Assembly (NCBI GenBank): GCA_028284635.1
Contig: JANQRJ010000019.1
Coordinates: 34,842 to 98,841, forward strand
DNA length: 64,000 nt
From: Pelagicoccus sp.
GTDB lineage: Bacteria; Verrucomicrobiota; Verrucomicrobiia; Opitutales; Opitutaceae
Reading direction: 5' to 3'
In this document: positions 34,046-43,214 of the stretch, piece after piece
Position numbering within the stretch: the first letter of the stretch is position 1
Layout: the number at the start of each line of letters is the position of its first letter
The notes under the pieces: model-generated
What the model was told of the DNA's origin: nothing
Database searches by the model: none
What the model saw: only the letters and a program-made list of their open reading frames with translations
Program-made: the position numbers and the translations under genes

Positions 34046-34921
34046 ATGAAACTTCCCATCCTTCTCGCCATCGCCATCTTGCCACTTCCAAGTTTCGCCA
34101 ACTCGGAGATCTCGGATTTCGAAACCGACCCCAACCCGCACTACGCGTTTCTCTCCGGCACGTTAAGCGCCAAGATAAAGGAAGAGATCCATGACGTCAC
34201 AGCCTTCGACGGCAAGAAACTCGAATTCGACGGCGTATCCAAAAAGAGCCGCCCTCAAAGCAGTACGCCTTACTATTTCTCACCTAAAGTATCGGTCACC
34301 AATGCTTTTGCCGAGATCCAGGAATTCGATTACTCTTTCACTTCAGACGCTTCAACACGGAGCAGGAGCGAAGAAAGCGGACACGCCATGCACTACGACA
34401 CGATCACCAACATAGCGGAAGTCAACCCGGCAATCCTAGATAAAGACGGCAATTTCGATCCAGCGGACGAGGAAGAACAAGAAGAGAATGTCCAGGAAAT
34501 GAGAGAAAAGAATCAAGCAGCCCAGGAATATGCCCAGCGAATCTTCGAGGGCGGGTTTTCTGCAGAAGAAGCCTACTTCGATGCGGTTCACATCTCGATG
34601 GATATCATTCCAAACCGAGACATTCGCAACGCATACGGCGCAGTGGTGCTGAGCTACGACGACGAAAATCCTCTGCTGCGAATGCAGAACGTGCAAAGAT
34701 CCATCGTCCGCGTCTTCCCCATAGGCTTCCTCCAAAACGGCGTACCGAATCGAGTGAAGTGCAAGCCAACCTTCGACGAAGACAGATACTCCAACCCAAG
34801 CTTCGAAATATATATATTCTCCGGAAACGGCACCCCAGTCGCTACCAGCAACTCCAAAGCCCTCAAGAAGCTCACCCCCGAGCTAGTGGAAAAATTCCAA
34901 ACTCTAGACGAAACGCTATAA
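34046..34921 (+). CDS. Exported protein of unknown function
   Basis: A 291-residue protein with signal peptide (MKLPILLAIAILPLPSFA). A beta-rich N-terminal half (HYAFLSGTLSAKI, PYYFSPKVSVTNAF) is followed by an acidic stretch (PADEEEQEENVQEMREKNQ, about 134-152) and a C-terminal alpha/beta part with MDIIPNRDIRNAYGAVVLSYDD and RSIVRVFPIGFLQNGVPNRVKC. The family is not recognised. It lies 124 bases after the TonB-operon TPR gene and may be its last member or a separate unit. Confidence 0.6.
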   Translation: MKLPILLAIAILPLPSFANSEISDFETDPNPHYAFLSGTLSAKIKEEIHDVTAFDGKKLEFDGVSKKSRPQSSTPYYFSPKVSVTNAFAEIQEFDYSFTSDASTRSRSEESGHAMHYDTITNIAEVNPAILDKDGNFDPADEEEQEENVQEMREKNQAAQEYAQRIFEGGFSAEEAYFDAVHISMDIIPNRDIRNAYGAVVLSYDDENPLLRMQNVQRSIVRVFPIGFLQNGVPNRVKCKPTFDEDRYSNPSFEIYIFSGNGTPVATSNSKALKKLTPELVEKFQTLDETL

Positions 34922-34988
34922 GCGAATCCCGAACTCCCAGCAGCCACGCCAGCAATCAGCCTTCTTACTCGATGATTCTTCCCCCAAG

Positions 34989-35101
34989 GGATCAAACGTC
35001 AAGGAGCTGTTGCAGGGATTTTGGAGACAGGAGCACAAGTTAAAACATTACGGATTGACCCGTTTTGGTCCACATTGACCCGTTTCCTTGACGTTTGATC
35101 C
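34989..35101. repeat. 17-bp perfect inverted repeat around the 3' end of the Rhs partner gene
   Basis: GGATCAAACGTCAAGGA (34989-35005) and TCCTTGACGTTTGATCC (35085-35101) are exact complements 79 bases apart. Between them ATTGACCCGTTT occurs twice (35054-35065 and 35074-35085). The right arm encodes the last residues of the minus-strand gene, so its C-terminal tail (about NGSNVKETGQCGPKRVNP) comes from repeat DNA. Confidence 0.8.
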
Positions 35102-35611
35102 ATTCGGCTGTTCTTCTTTCTCGAAGAAGTACACAGTATCGTCAATAGCAGGCAGTCGAAGAGACTCGCAATGAATCGATATATTATCTGCAGTTTCGCT
35201 TATTATCTTTTTTTGCAATTCGTAATCTGGACTATTCTCTGCAAAGCTATCCAACAACAAAATCTGATCAATAAGAGTGCTAGAAAGTATATCCAATATT
35301 TGACGACGCCTCTCTTCGTTCAATTTAAGTCCATATTCAACGATTTGCTTCGTAGACTTATCTTGTATCAAATCGCAAAAGCGGAATATATCGACCTCGC
35401 CACCACGCATTTGGCTCTGGTAAATTCTCCTCATCGCTAGTTTAAACTGTTCCAAATCTTCTCCATTCAAAACTCCAATTTCATCGTAAAACGCAGCCCT
35501 TATTGCCGACTCGTCACACGAACACTCTTCAAAAGGATTAGCGAGACAAGCAGAGCTTGTTAAGCAAAAAGATAAATATGCGATTATTAACTTAATAGTA
35601 GTTTTATTCAT
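35048..35611 (-). CDS. Small exported AT-rich protein adjacent to the Rhs gene (candidate immunity or accessory protein)
   Basis: A 187-residue protein of no recognised family. N-terminal export signal (TIKLIIAYLSFCLTSSACLA), then mostly helical sequence with several Cys (CSCDES near the mature start; FCDL; HCES). The start at 35611 overlaps the 3' end of the Rhs gene by 8 bases, so the two are translated together; an ATG two codons earlier is also possible. Composition is far more AT-rich than the genome average, like the last part of the Rhs gene. Position and composition fit an immunity protein of a polymorphic toxin or an accessory factor; the sequence alone does not prove it. Confidence 0.6.
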   Translation of the reverse strand: MNKTTIKLIIAYLSFCLTSSACLANPFEECSCDESAIRAAFYDEIGVLNGEDLEQFKLAMRRIYQSQMRGGEVDIFRFCDLIQDKSTKQIVEYGLKLNEERRRQILDILSSTLIDQILLLDSFAENSPDYELQKKIISETADNISIHCESLRLPAIDDTVYFFEKEEQPNGSNVKETGQCGPKRVNP

Positions 35612-38600
35612 TATCAAAATACGTCCAGCCTGACAGCATTTTCACATCCGGCGACCATCTAACAGCATTCAAATATGCTAATCTCCTCAATTGAAAATTA
35701 GTTGTTGGCGATGAATTCACATAAGTTTTTGATCTGGTCCAATTCGCCACGTCCTGCCACCGTGATCCATCACCAAAAGTTGCAACACCACACGCTCCTA
35801 TAACACAATTTACTTTCAAACCATGCTTAGTCACCGAACTAACACTAGCGCCGACGTTACCCCAAAAACCCTCGCTATTTGCAAAAACGCTAGTCTTTGA
35901 ATCAAACTTCAAACCGGGTATGCTCGCTTCTAGCCTATCCAAAACCAGCCCTTCTCCGTGTCCGATAAACCGTAAATCAACGACATCGTATCCTTCAGTC
36001 AACGCTGTGATAAGGGCATTCTGGATTCTCCTCCCCACTTCTCTTAATTCCAGATCTGCAATATCTATCAAATATGTAGCATCTGCCGCAGTTTCGCTAC
36101 CACCTTTTCCATTTCGTGAATATATAGCAATGGAAGCACGCTTCTTACTTTGTGCCGCATCATCATTAAACATTCGAGAGAAGGCACCTGTGATTGCTCC
36201 ATTAGCGAACTTTCCGCCTCCAATAGAGCTAACCGTACCACCTATAACCGCCGCAATAGCTGACCTCTTGTAACTGAATCCCTCGGTTGAGGCATCTATA
36301 TCGTCAACAAAAGGAGATGTTCCAGCGGTCGCAAAGCCAGCAACGAATCCATGTGCAAACTTGCCGCCTTCGATCTCGCTCCCAATTCCACCGGCAAAAC
36401 CATGTCCTAGAGCCTTTTCAAACAGAGTCAATTTATCCGCGTCGGCCAACTTTCCCACTTTTCCAAGTATACCTCCAGTAACCGCTCCGGCTATCCCACC
36501 GATCACACCCGCTCTAAACGCATCCCCTAGACTACCGCCATTGAGCAAGGATCCCGAAAAGCCTGCAGCAAATCCTCCAGCTGCACCCCCAATTATTCCA
36601 GAGCCTACAGCACCTGCCCAGAATCCGGAAAGCGAATTCGTTGCCCAACCAGCCGCAGAGCCACCGGAGGCTATGGCTATCGCTACAACGGCAACGATTT
36701 TCAAGGCATCCTTAAGCTTTATGTAACCAGACGGGTCCGTATACATCAACGGGTTGTTGTTCACGTACGAATACCGGTTGTAGCTCTGAGCATCCTTGGC
36801 ATCGTCTATAAAGGGGTCCGCGGAGGCGAACCGGGCGATCTCGTAATCGTAGACGCGGCCGTTCATGTGGATCAGGCCGTAGTCGGCCATCATCTCATGG
36901 TCGGTGAAACCTCGATCGGTTAGACTGCGGGGCTTGCCTTCGGCGCTCTTGTCGAACACGACGCTCTGCTTGCCCCAGGGGTCGTAAGTCGAGCTTTTCT
37001 CGACCGTGCCATCCTCTCGGGTGACAGCATAAACGGAGCTGAGAGAGTCCTGGTGGAAGTAGCGGGTCTCGACCGTGCCGGGCTCGTAGCCGGTGATATT
37101 GACCACCCGCACGGACGTCCGGCCAGAGGGGGTCATGATGTAGCATTTGCGACGATGCCCCTCGAAGTCCCAAGTCTCCTCGTAGTTCGAGCCGACGTAG
37201 TAAGTGGTACCGCGCTGGGAATCCATCTGGGTGATGCGCTGGCCGGTCTCGTCGAACCAGAACAGAGCGTTTTGAGAGCCCTTGGAGAGCTTGCGAACCT
37301 TGTTGGACGCGCTCCACTGGATGGACATGTCCGTGACCTCGCTGGAACCGGACATATGGTAGGTGCGGAGGCGGTTGCCGTTGGCATCGTAATCGTACAG
37401 AGCGCCGCCAATAGAGGCAACGGCATGGGGACGCGTAGCGGAATAGTTGTAGGTGCCGCTGACGCCAGCCTTTGACTTGAGGTTGCCGAGAGCGTCGTAG
37501 GTAAAGGCGTCCGCGTTCGAGGAAGTCAACCGATTGAGCCCGTCATAGCCAAAGCTGAGGAATTGGTTGTTCACGGAATCATGCCTGGTCAAAACGTTGC
37601 CTAGGACGTCATAGGTGTAGTCGTGCTCCATGACGTTGGACGAGCCGACAGTGGTGTGGACTATCCCATCAAGGCGACCGGTGAGACCATCCCAGTCGTA
37701 GGTCGCTTCGATGCCGTTGCCGAGCCGGTAGCTTCCGACATTTCCTCGAGCGGTGTGGTTCTCGGACTGCCAGAAGACGTGTCCTGAAGCGACTTCGCCA
37801 GGATTGCCAGTATAGCCGCCGGCGGCTCGAACCTGGCGCAGGAACCCAAAGGCGTCGTAGACGTTTTCGACCTGGAAGCCGTCTGGGTAAGTGTAGATGG
37901 CCGGGCGACCGTGCTGGTCGTAACTCTGAAGCGTGACGTAGTTATCCGGATCGTGTCCGATTGGATCGTCGTCATGGAACTGCTGAACGAATTCCACCTG
38001 ACCAAGCTCATCGTACTTGAAGTTCTTGCGGAAGCCACGAGCAAAGGAAATCGAGCTGGGAGGACCGGTAGGGCTCTGGTTGGCCATCGTAACGTCGGCC
38101 GTAATGGTAACGCTGTCCGACCAGACGGCGTAGAGGAAGCCCTTGCGATTGTCCCACGGCGATCCGTCGTAGAGCCAAGTGGTAGCGCCATCGCCATCCG
38201 TACGGCTGGTCATGCGGCCAAGCTGATCGTAGACCATCGTGGTCTCCTGAAGCTTCGCGTCGGTCTGCTTAACGAGCTGGCCGAAGGCGTCGTATTCATA
38301 CTTCCACTCGCCCATGTCGGGGTCCTCCATGCGGATCTTGCGGCCAAGGAGGTCGTAGTGAAGCGTCGTAACATGAGAGCTGCCATCCGAGTTGTACACG
38401 GTGGTGGTCTTCAGATCGCCAATCGGATCGTGCGTGTAGGTCACGCGCCCTTTTTCGACACTGTTCGTAGCTGTAGCGTTGTTGACCGTCTCGATGGTCC
38501 GACCATAAACGTCCTTGGTGATCTCAGTTCGCTGGCCCTTCGGGTTTATGGTGATGGCAGTGAGACCGTCGTACTCGTACTTGGTGTCAGCCCAGCGAAG

Positions 38601-41600
38601 GCTGGTATCTATGGCGGGATCGTCGAAATCGCTGCCAACAGAAGCCTCGTCGTCCCGCAGAGCAACGCCAAGCTTGCGACCGTAGGGGTCGAACAGTGAA
38701 ACGGAAGAGAGTTCCGGCGTGTGACCGAGATAGAATGGGTTGTAGCCTAGAACGGGACGGCTTTGAGTGTCGTACCCAACAGTGGCGCCGACAATACTGG
38801 CAACTCCCCCTCGATCACGCGAGGCGGGTCCGAGGGTGTAGGCGTAGGTCTCGCGGCCGTATCTGTCGTAGAACTGCACCGCCGGAGACGCACCCTCGGC
38901 TTCGGTGGCGACAAAGTAGAGACTGCCGGGCGCGTGGGAGGTCGAAGCCCACTCGCGAGTGGTCGTGGAGACAATCCTGTCGCCGGAATAGCCCGGCAGT
39001 TCCTGGCGTGTCACGCGGCCAAAACCGTCGTAGTCCCAATCCGTTCGCAAACCGTTGGGGTCGATCTCGTAATCCGGAACGCCGAAATTTGGGTTGTAGC
39101 TGACCGTCGCCTGGTGACCCAGGGCGTTCTTAATCCAGATGGGGAAACGGCCTTTTGCATCGTACTGCGTCTCAATGGAGCGACTGACAACGTCCACGCC
39201 GGAAACGGTCTTTTTCCGAACGTTGCCAAAGGCATCGTACTCGTAATCGGTAACGTGGTTCTGCTCCCCATTGGGCCGGTCCACCTCGGGTTCCTCGTCC
39301 CACTCGACAGGAAGGATCGTCTCCTTATTGAGCAATCCAGTCGCTGGATCGTACTCGAAGCTCGTCTTTCGGACGACGTTTTGCCAACCGGTGAGATAAT
39401 GACGCACGTACGAGGAGCTCAGGCGACCAAGTCGCCAGTTTGCGACATCGTTGTCATACTCAGAGCGGGTTTCCACATGCGAGTAGCCACCAGTACCGCC
39501 GTCGCTAGTCTTGATGGCGATGCGTTTCACATTGCCGAAAGAGTCTATCCAGATGGGGTGCCCGTTGACATCGAGATAATCAGGTATACTGGTCTCGACA
39601 CGTTTGAGCTCGATGCCGGTATCTGGATCATAGGAAATCTCTATCGATCGCTTGGTGTAAATAGAATGAACATCATCTGCAACGTTGTCAGGAGGAGTGA
39701 ACGAGCCACCGGACGAGCCGCCAGATGAACCACCAGATGAACCGCCGAGCGAACCTCCGGACGAGCCACCGGACGAGCCACCGGACGAGCCACCGGACGA
39801 AATCCCAGATGAGCCACCGGATGAACCGCCTGACAAGAATGCTTCATGGGTTCGATAGTATGCGTATTCGGACTCCGATTCAGCAAAGAGCCGAGCTGGT
39901 GATACACCGATGTACTCCGTCCTGGACTTTGTTTGCATGCCTATAGTAGGCCACTCTTGGCTAAACTCCGTAGAGGAACGCATATTAGTCCGCGTGTCAG
40001 TGGTAACGATCTTACAAAAGCCAAGTCTGCCATGCAAACGATGACTGCGAAGACCCTCGTAATGGTACTTTACCTCGTAAGTGCCCCCGGCTCCATCTTC
40101 GTGAACGAGCTTCTCGACGACACGCATTGGACCAATAACATTAGACTGACCTTCAAGTAGGGATGAGGAATTTTTCGTGTAGTGAAGATAGTTGCCGCTA
40201 GAGTCGCGTTCGGTAAGGCTTGAGTACTCAATACTAGCGACAACTCCGAATCCGTTTGTCACGGAAGTAAGCAAACCATGCGGACTAGCGTCATTAGTCC
40301 TAGCCCCCTTTGCCACAAAAACGCCGTTAGCATCACGCTTGTAGTATACCTGATCCACTACACCATCCCCATTGATATCCGAAAAGGCGCTGCCTCCATT
40401 TTCGTATTCAGCACCTTGCTTAGCATCTAGCTGATAAGGAAAGGACTTGTTGGATGATGATACTGTAAAACCATTGCCATTGTTGTAGGCGAACTGTTTG
40501 ACGCCATTTTCGTTTCTAGCCTGATCGGGTAGACCGTCTGCGTTGATATCGAGAAAAGCAACGCCTCGAGTAGATCCCTTGGTACCGATCACGAATTTCG
40601 GATTGTGAGAGTTCATCTCAATCCAGCCGTTACCCTTATTTATGAAAGCGTACGGAAGGGTATTGTCCGGAACACTGCTTTCCCAATCGTCGTACCTGAG
40701 GATATCAGACAACCCATCGCCATTAATATCCACGACTTCCGTTCCCCACACTTCAACAGGTAGTCCGCTGTGTTTGCGATTAAGCGATCGGGGCGGCAAA
40801 AAATGCCGCAAGGTCGGCTCCGATCCCAAGGTGTTTCCAGCGATCTTGGGTCCAGTCGGGGAACTGTACTGCTCCCACAACCAATCTCGGCCGGTATTTA
40901 TCGCCACGCGGTAGTAAGCGAAGTCGCTCTGGTGCTGGATTTGGTCAGGCAATCTGTCTCCATTAACATCGATAAATAGAGCGTGAGAATCAGCCGAACT
41001 TTCGAGTGGAGGCTCCCAATAAAACAGCTCTCTCCAATGAGTATCTCTGCCTAGCGTGGTATTGTATTCTGACTTGTCGGGACCAAGATTGATATAGGCA
41101 GCCTTGTTCTCGACACCACCGTAAGAGTTATTGTATAGAAAATCCGTTAGACCATCGCCATTTATGTCGAGAAAATATCTTTTGGACTCTGGACTATCCA
41201 TATCGACAATCCACTCGCTAGGCAGATCCCAAGCAGGGTCCTGAGCCCATCCAGACCCCGTATTTATATGAATCTGAAAATTCAGCTCAATCGTTCCATT
41301 CCTTCTCCTTCCATATGCGATATCCACTAGACCGTCGCCATTGAAATCGGCAAACCTAGCCCCCATATTCTTCATACGACCACTTTCAGATTCAGTGAGA
41401 GGGTGCGGCAATTTATAGTGATTGGCGAGACTCCAACCCGTCGGACTATTTAACCATGCGTTGCTCACAGAAACGCTAGAACCCTGAGGCAAGTAGGACT
41501 CGACAAAGTCTACATAACCGTCGCCATCAAGATCTACCATGCCAGTATGGCCCGCCTCTTCGCCTTTCGCAATTGCGACAGGAGGTGCGAAGGTGCTGGA

Positions 41601-43031
41601 AACATCCGTCCAACCTTCGGAAGTGGTACTGTACTGGAAATCCAAAGGTTTGAAGGATTCGTTGTTCAACCCAGTCTCAGCCAAAGAGAAGAGATAAGAG
41701 CGATGTACCGGACCTGTACTCTGGGCATAGTTGAGCGTGTAGGTGCGAGCGACGGTACTGGCATCGGAATAGACTTTTATCCGCCGTAGAAGCTTGGTCG
41801 TCGCGAGCTTTACGCCGCTAAGATAAGCGAAACTTGGGTCAGTCCGAGTCTCGTATTCGAAGCGCACGGAGGCATAAGGCAAGAGCCCAGCCCCAGAATT
41901 GCCGGTGTAGTCAATACGGGAAACATGATGAATGCCATTTGCCATGTCCTCGAGATAGCTGAATGTCATATAGTTTCCGGTAGAATCGCTTACTTTTCTG
42001 ACATGCCATGCGAGCACTTCCGGATTTCCCCAAGCATCCTGTGTCGATCCTTCGTTGGAAGTCGGATGGCCGTACTCCATTTTGAGACCGGACTTAGTCC
42101 ATACCGTAAAGGCCGCAGGACCCGAACCCCTTGAGCCATGTGAAACAATCTTGGAGAAACTGTCTATCTGCGTGCGGTATTCAGTCCCATCCATGTTGTA
42201 ACCGCCAGAGACGGCGACAAGTCTTTGCCCATCTAAATAAAAGCGATCTGTCCCTTTGAAATCTACGCCGACAACCCCCCCATCGACCGCTACAGTTTGA
42301 GGACCACGCGATATTGCCGAAAGCCCACCCACTCGCCATCCCTGACCGAGCAAGCCATTCCCAGACTGACTGTTATAGACAAGCGAAAGCTCCGGCTGCA
42401 TACCCGAAGTACCGGGCGTCACCCATAGCGGGATCGAATAGGTTGCCTCTCCCGAGGCGCCGACCGAAAGCTCGCCAACCGTCGCCCCCACAGCGGCCGT
42501 TTCCCAAGCTGCCGGCTGCACGACTCCCGCCCAATCGATAGGAACGACGCTGCCAAACGCCGTCGTCTGCACGGAAACAGCCCGTGGATCGGAGCCTGAG
42601 AGCCACTCCTCGTAGTTCGAAATACCATCGCCGTCCGTGTCGAAGAAAGCGTCGAGCGTGTCGTCCGGATTCAGTCCATTCTGAAGCTCCCACTCGTCGT
42701 CCATTCCGTCCCCATCTCCGTCCGACGCCAAAGCCATGTACTGGCCCATGACCGCCGAACTACTCGTGGTAACCGCATGGAACAGCCCCCCTGATCCAGG
42801 ACTGATCTCCATGCCCGGGCGAATCAGGACGCGCGACTCGGCACCGGAGAGGAGGGTGACCAACGCGTCGCTATCAACGTCGATGTCGCCCACAGTCTCC
42901 ACTCCTTCAGGACTGGCAGCAACCAGATCCTCTCCCGTCGAAATGACTTTAGGCCCTTGCACGACCATCGGGTCAGCGAGCAAGGGTGAAGCAAGAGCTA
43001 GAGCTAGAATAAGACTATCGAATCGTTTCAT
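35604..43031 (-). CDS. Giant secreted SpvB/VCBS/Rhs-repeat protein with a variable C-terminal domain
   Basis: 2475 residues. Order: signal peptide (1-19); calcium-type DGDGDG/DTDGDG repeats (104-149); SpvB-type domain from ~190 (TPGTSGMQPELSLVYNSQSG, LGQGWRVGGLSAISR); many FG-GAP/VCBS repeats ('DINGDGLTDFLYNN', about 480-920); TcdB-like middle; a GGSS linker (about 1066-1112); Rhs/YD repeats (about 1130-2050); the Rhs core end (ARFASADPF...NRYSYVNNNPLMYTDPSGY, ending ~2103); a glycine-zipper hydrophobic region (about 2110-2285); and a unique C-terminal domain (2290-2475) with GHGEG (His 2358) and IGACGV (Cys 2414). Such proteins form a cocoon that holds a toxic or processing domain. The C-terminal third is AT-rich and seems acquired separately. 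Confidence 0.9.
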   Translation of the reverse strand: MKRFDSLILALALASPLLADPMVVQGPKVISTGEDLVAASPEGVETVGDIDVDSDALVTLLSGAESRVLIRPGMEISPGSGGLFHAVTTSSSAVMGQYMALASDGDGDGMDDEWELQNGLNPDDTLDAFFDTDGDGISNYEEWLSGSDPRAVSVQTTAFGSVVPIDWAGVVQPAAWETAAVGATVGELSVGASGEATYSIPLWVTPGTSGMQPELSLVYNSQSGNGLLGQGWRVGGLSAISRGPQTVAVDGGVVGVDFKGTDRFYLDGQRLVAVSGGYNMDGTEYRTQIDSFSKIVSHGSRGSGPAAFTVWTKSGLKMEYGHPTSNEGSTQDAWGNPEVLAWHVRKVSDSTGNYMTFSYLEDMANGIHHVSRIDYTGNSGAGLLPYASVRFEYETRTDPSFAYLSGVKLATTKLLRRIKVYSDASTVARTYTLNYAQSTGPVHRSYLFSLAETGLNNESFKPLDFQYSTTSEGWTDVSSTFAPPVAIAKGEEAGHTGMVDLDGDGYVDFVESYLPQGSSVSVSNAWLNSPTGWSLANHYKLPHPLTESESGRMKNMGARFADFNGDGLVDIAYGRRRNGTIELNFQIHINTGSGWAQDPAWDLPSEWIVDMDSPESKRYFLDINGDGLTDFLYNNSYGGVENKAAYINLGPDKSEYNTTLGRDTHWRELFYWEPPLESSADSHALFIDVNGDRLPDQIQHQSDFAYYRVAINTGRDWLWEQYSSPTGPKIAGNTLGSEPTLRHFLPPRSLNRKHSGLPVEVWGTEVVDINGDGLSDILRYDDWESSVPDNTLPYAFINKGNGWIEMNSHNPKFVIGTKGSTRGVAFLDINADGLPDQARNENGVKQFAYNNGNGFTVSSSNKSFPYQLDAKQGAEYENGGSAFSDINGDGVVDQVYYKRDANGVFVAKGARTNDASPHGLLTSVTNGFGVVASIEYSSLTERDSSGNYLHYTKNSSSLLEGQSNVIGPMRVVEKLVHEDGAGGTYEVKYHYEGLRSHRLHGRLGFCKIVTTDTRTNMRSSTEFSQEWPTIGMQTKSRTEYIGVSPARLFAESESEYAYYRTHEAFLSGGSSGGSSGISSGGSSGGSSGGSSGGSLGGSSGGSSGGSSGGSFTPPDNVADDVHSIYTKRSIEISYDPDTGIELKRVETSIPDYLDVNGHPIWIDSFGNVKRIAIKTSDGGTGGYSHVETRSEYDNDVANWRLGRLSSSYVRHYLTGWQNVVRKTSFEYDPATGLLNKETILPVEWDEEPEVDRPNGEQNHVTDYEYDAFGNVRKKTVSGVDVVSRSIETQYDAKGRFPIWIKNALGHQATVSYNPNFGVPDYEIDPNGLRTDWDYDGFGRVTRQELPGYSGDRIVSTTTREWASTSHAPGSLYFVATEAEGASPAVQFYDRYGRETYAYTLGPASRDRGGVASIVGATVGYDTQSRPVLGYNPFYLGHTPELSSVSLFDPYGRKLGVALRDDEASVGSDFDDPAIDTSLRWADTKYEYDGLTAITINPKGQRTEITKDVYGRTIETVNNATATNSVEKGRVTYTHDPIGDLKTTTVYNSDGSSHVTTLHYDLLGRKIRMEDPDMGEWKYEYDAFGQLVKQTDAKLQETTMVYDQLGRMTSRTDGDGATTWLYDGSPWDNRKGFLYAVWSDSVTITADVTMANQSPTGPPSSISFARGFRKNFKYDELGQVEFVQQFHDDDPIGHDPDNYVTLQSYDQHGRPAIYTYPDGFQVENVYDAFGFLRQVRAAGGYTGNPGEVASGHVFWQSENHTARGNVGSYRLGNGIEATYDWDGLTGRLDGIVHTTVGSSNVMEHDYTYDVLGNVLTRHDSVNNQFLSFGYDGLNRLTSSNADAFTYDALGNLKSKAGVSGTYNYSATRPHAVASIGGALYDYDANGNRLRTYHMSGSSEVTDMSIQWSASNKVRKLSKGSQNALFWFDETGQRITQMDSQRGTTYYVGSNYEETWDFEGHRRKCYIMTPSGRTSVRVVNITGYEPGTVETRYFHQDSLSSVYAVTREDGTVEKSSTYDPWGKQSVVFDKSAEGKPRSLTDRGFTDHEMMADYGLIHMNGRVYDYEIARFASADPFIDDAKDAQSYNRYSYVNNNPLMYTDPSGYIKLKDALKIVAVVAIAIASGGSAAGWATNSLSGFWAGAVGSGIIGGAAGGFAAGFSGSLLNGGSLGDAFRAGVIGGIAGAVTGGILGKVGKLADADKLTLFEKALGHGFAGGIGSEIEGGKFAHGFVAGFATAGTSPFVDDIDASTEGFSYKRSAIAAVIGGTVSSIGGGKFANGAITGAFSRMFNDDAAQSKKRASIAIYSRNGKGGSETAADATYLIDIADLELREVGRRIQNALITALTEGYDVVDLRFIGHGEGLVLDRLEASIPGLKFDSKTSVFANSEGFWGNVGASVSSVTKHGLKVNCVIGACGVATFGDGSRWQDVANWTRSKTYVNSSPTTNFQLRRLAYLNAVRWSPDVKMLSGWTYFDNE
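39700..39836 (-). repeat. 12-bp tandem repeat encoding a Gly-Gly-Ser-Ser linker
   Basis: About eleven imperfect copies of a 12-base unit (for example CCGGACGAGCCA on the plus strand) encode GGSS repeats, with occasional variants (GISS, GGSL), within the Rhs protein. It separates the VCBS/TcdB-like half from the Rhs-repeat half and should vary in copy number. Confidence 0.9.
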
Positions 43032-43106
43032 TGAAAATCAGATGGACTTTGGGAAATGACGTGAATGGGAAAGAGGAACGGATCAGGGAAGCTTTTCTTC
43101 GAGGGA

Positions 43107-43211
43107 CTAAAGGCGATGGAGAAGGTTCTCGATCTGGGCATCCCGTTCCAGGAGTGAAGAACTGATGGCGAGTCTAAACGAGGAGACGAGAACTGGGGAG
43201 CTGGCTACAAG
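43107..43211 (-). pseudogene. Possible remnant of a coiled-coil tail-fibre-like C-terminus
   Basis: The minus-strand frame ending at the stop 43107-43109 reads ...SSSLLERDAQIENLLHRL, similar to the end of the neighbouring protein (IEQKNAEMESVLRRL) and to typical C-termini of that family. It has no start and may be the leftover of a duplicated 3' end. The evidence is short. Confidence 0.3.
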
Positions 43212-43214
43212 GCA

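Noticed and set aside
39700..39836. Regular 12-bp tandem repeats as a possible CRISPR array
   Set aside because: The units are contiguous without spacers, only 12 bp long and in frame, encoding a GGSS linker within the Rhs protein.
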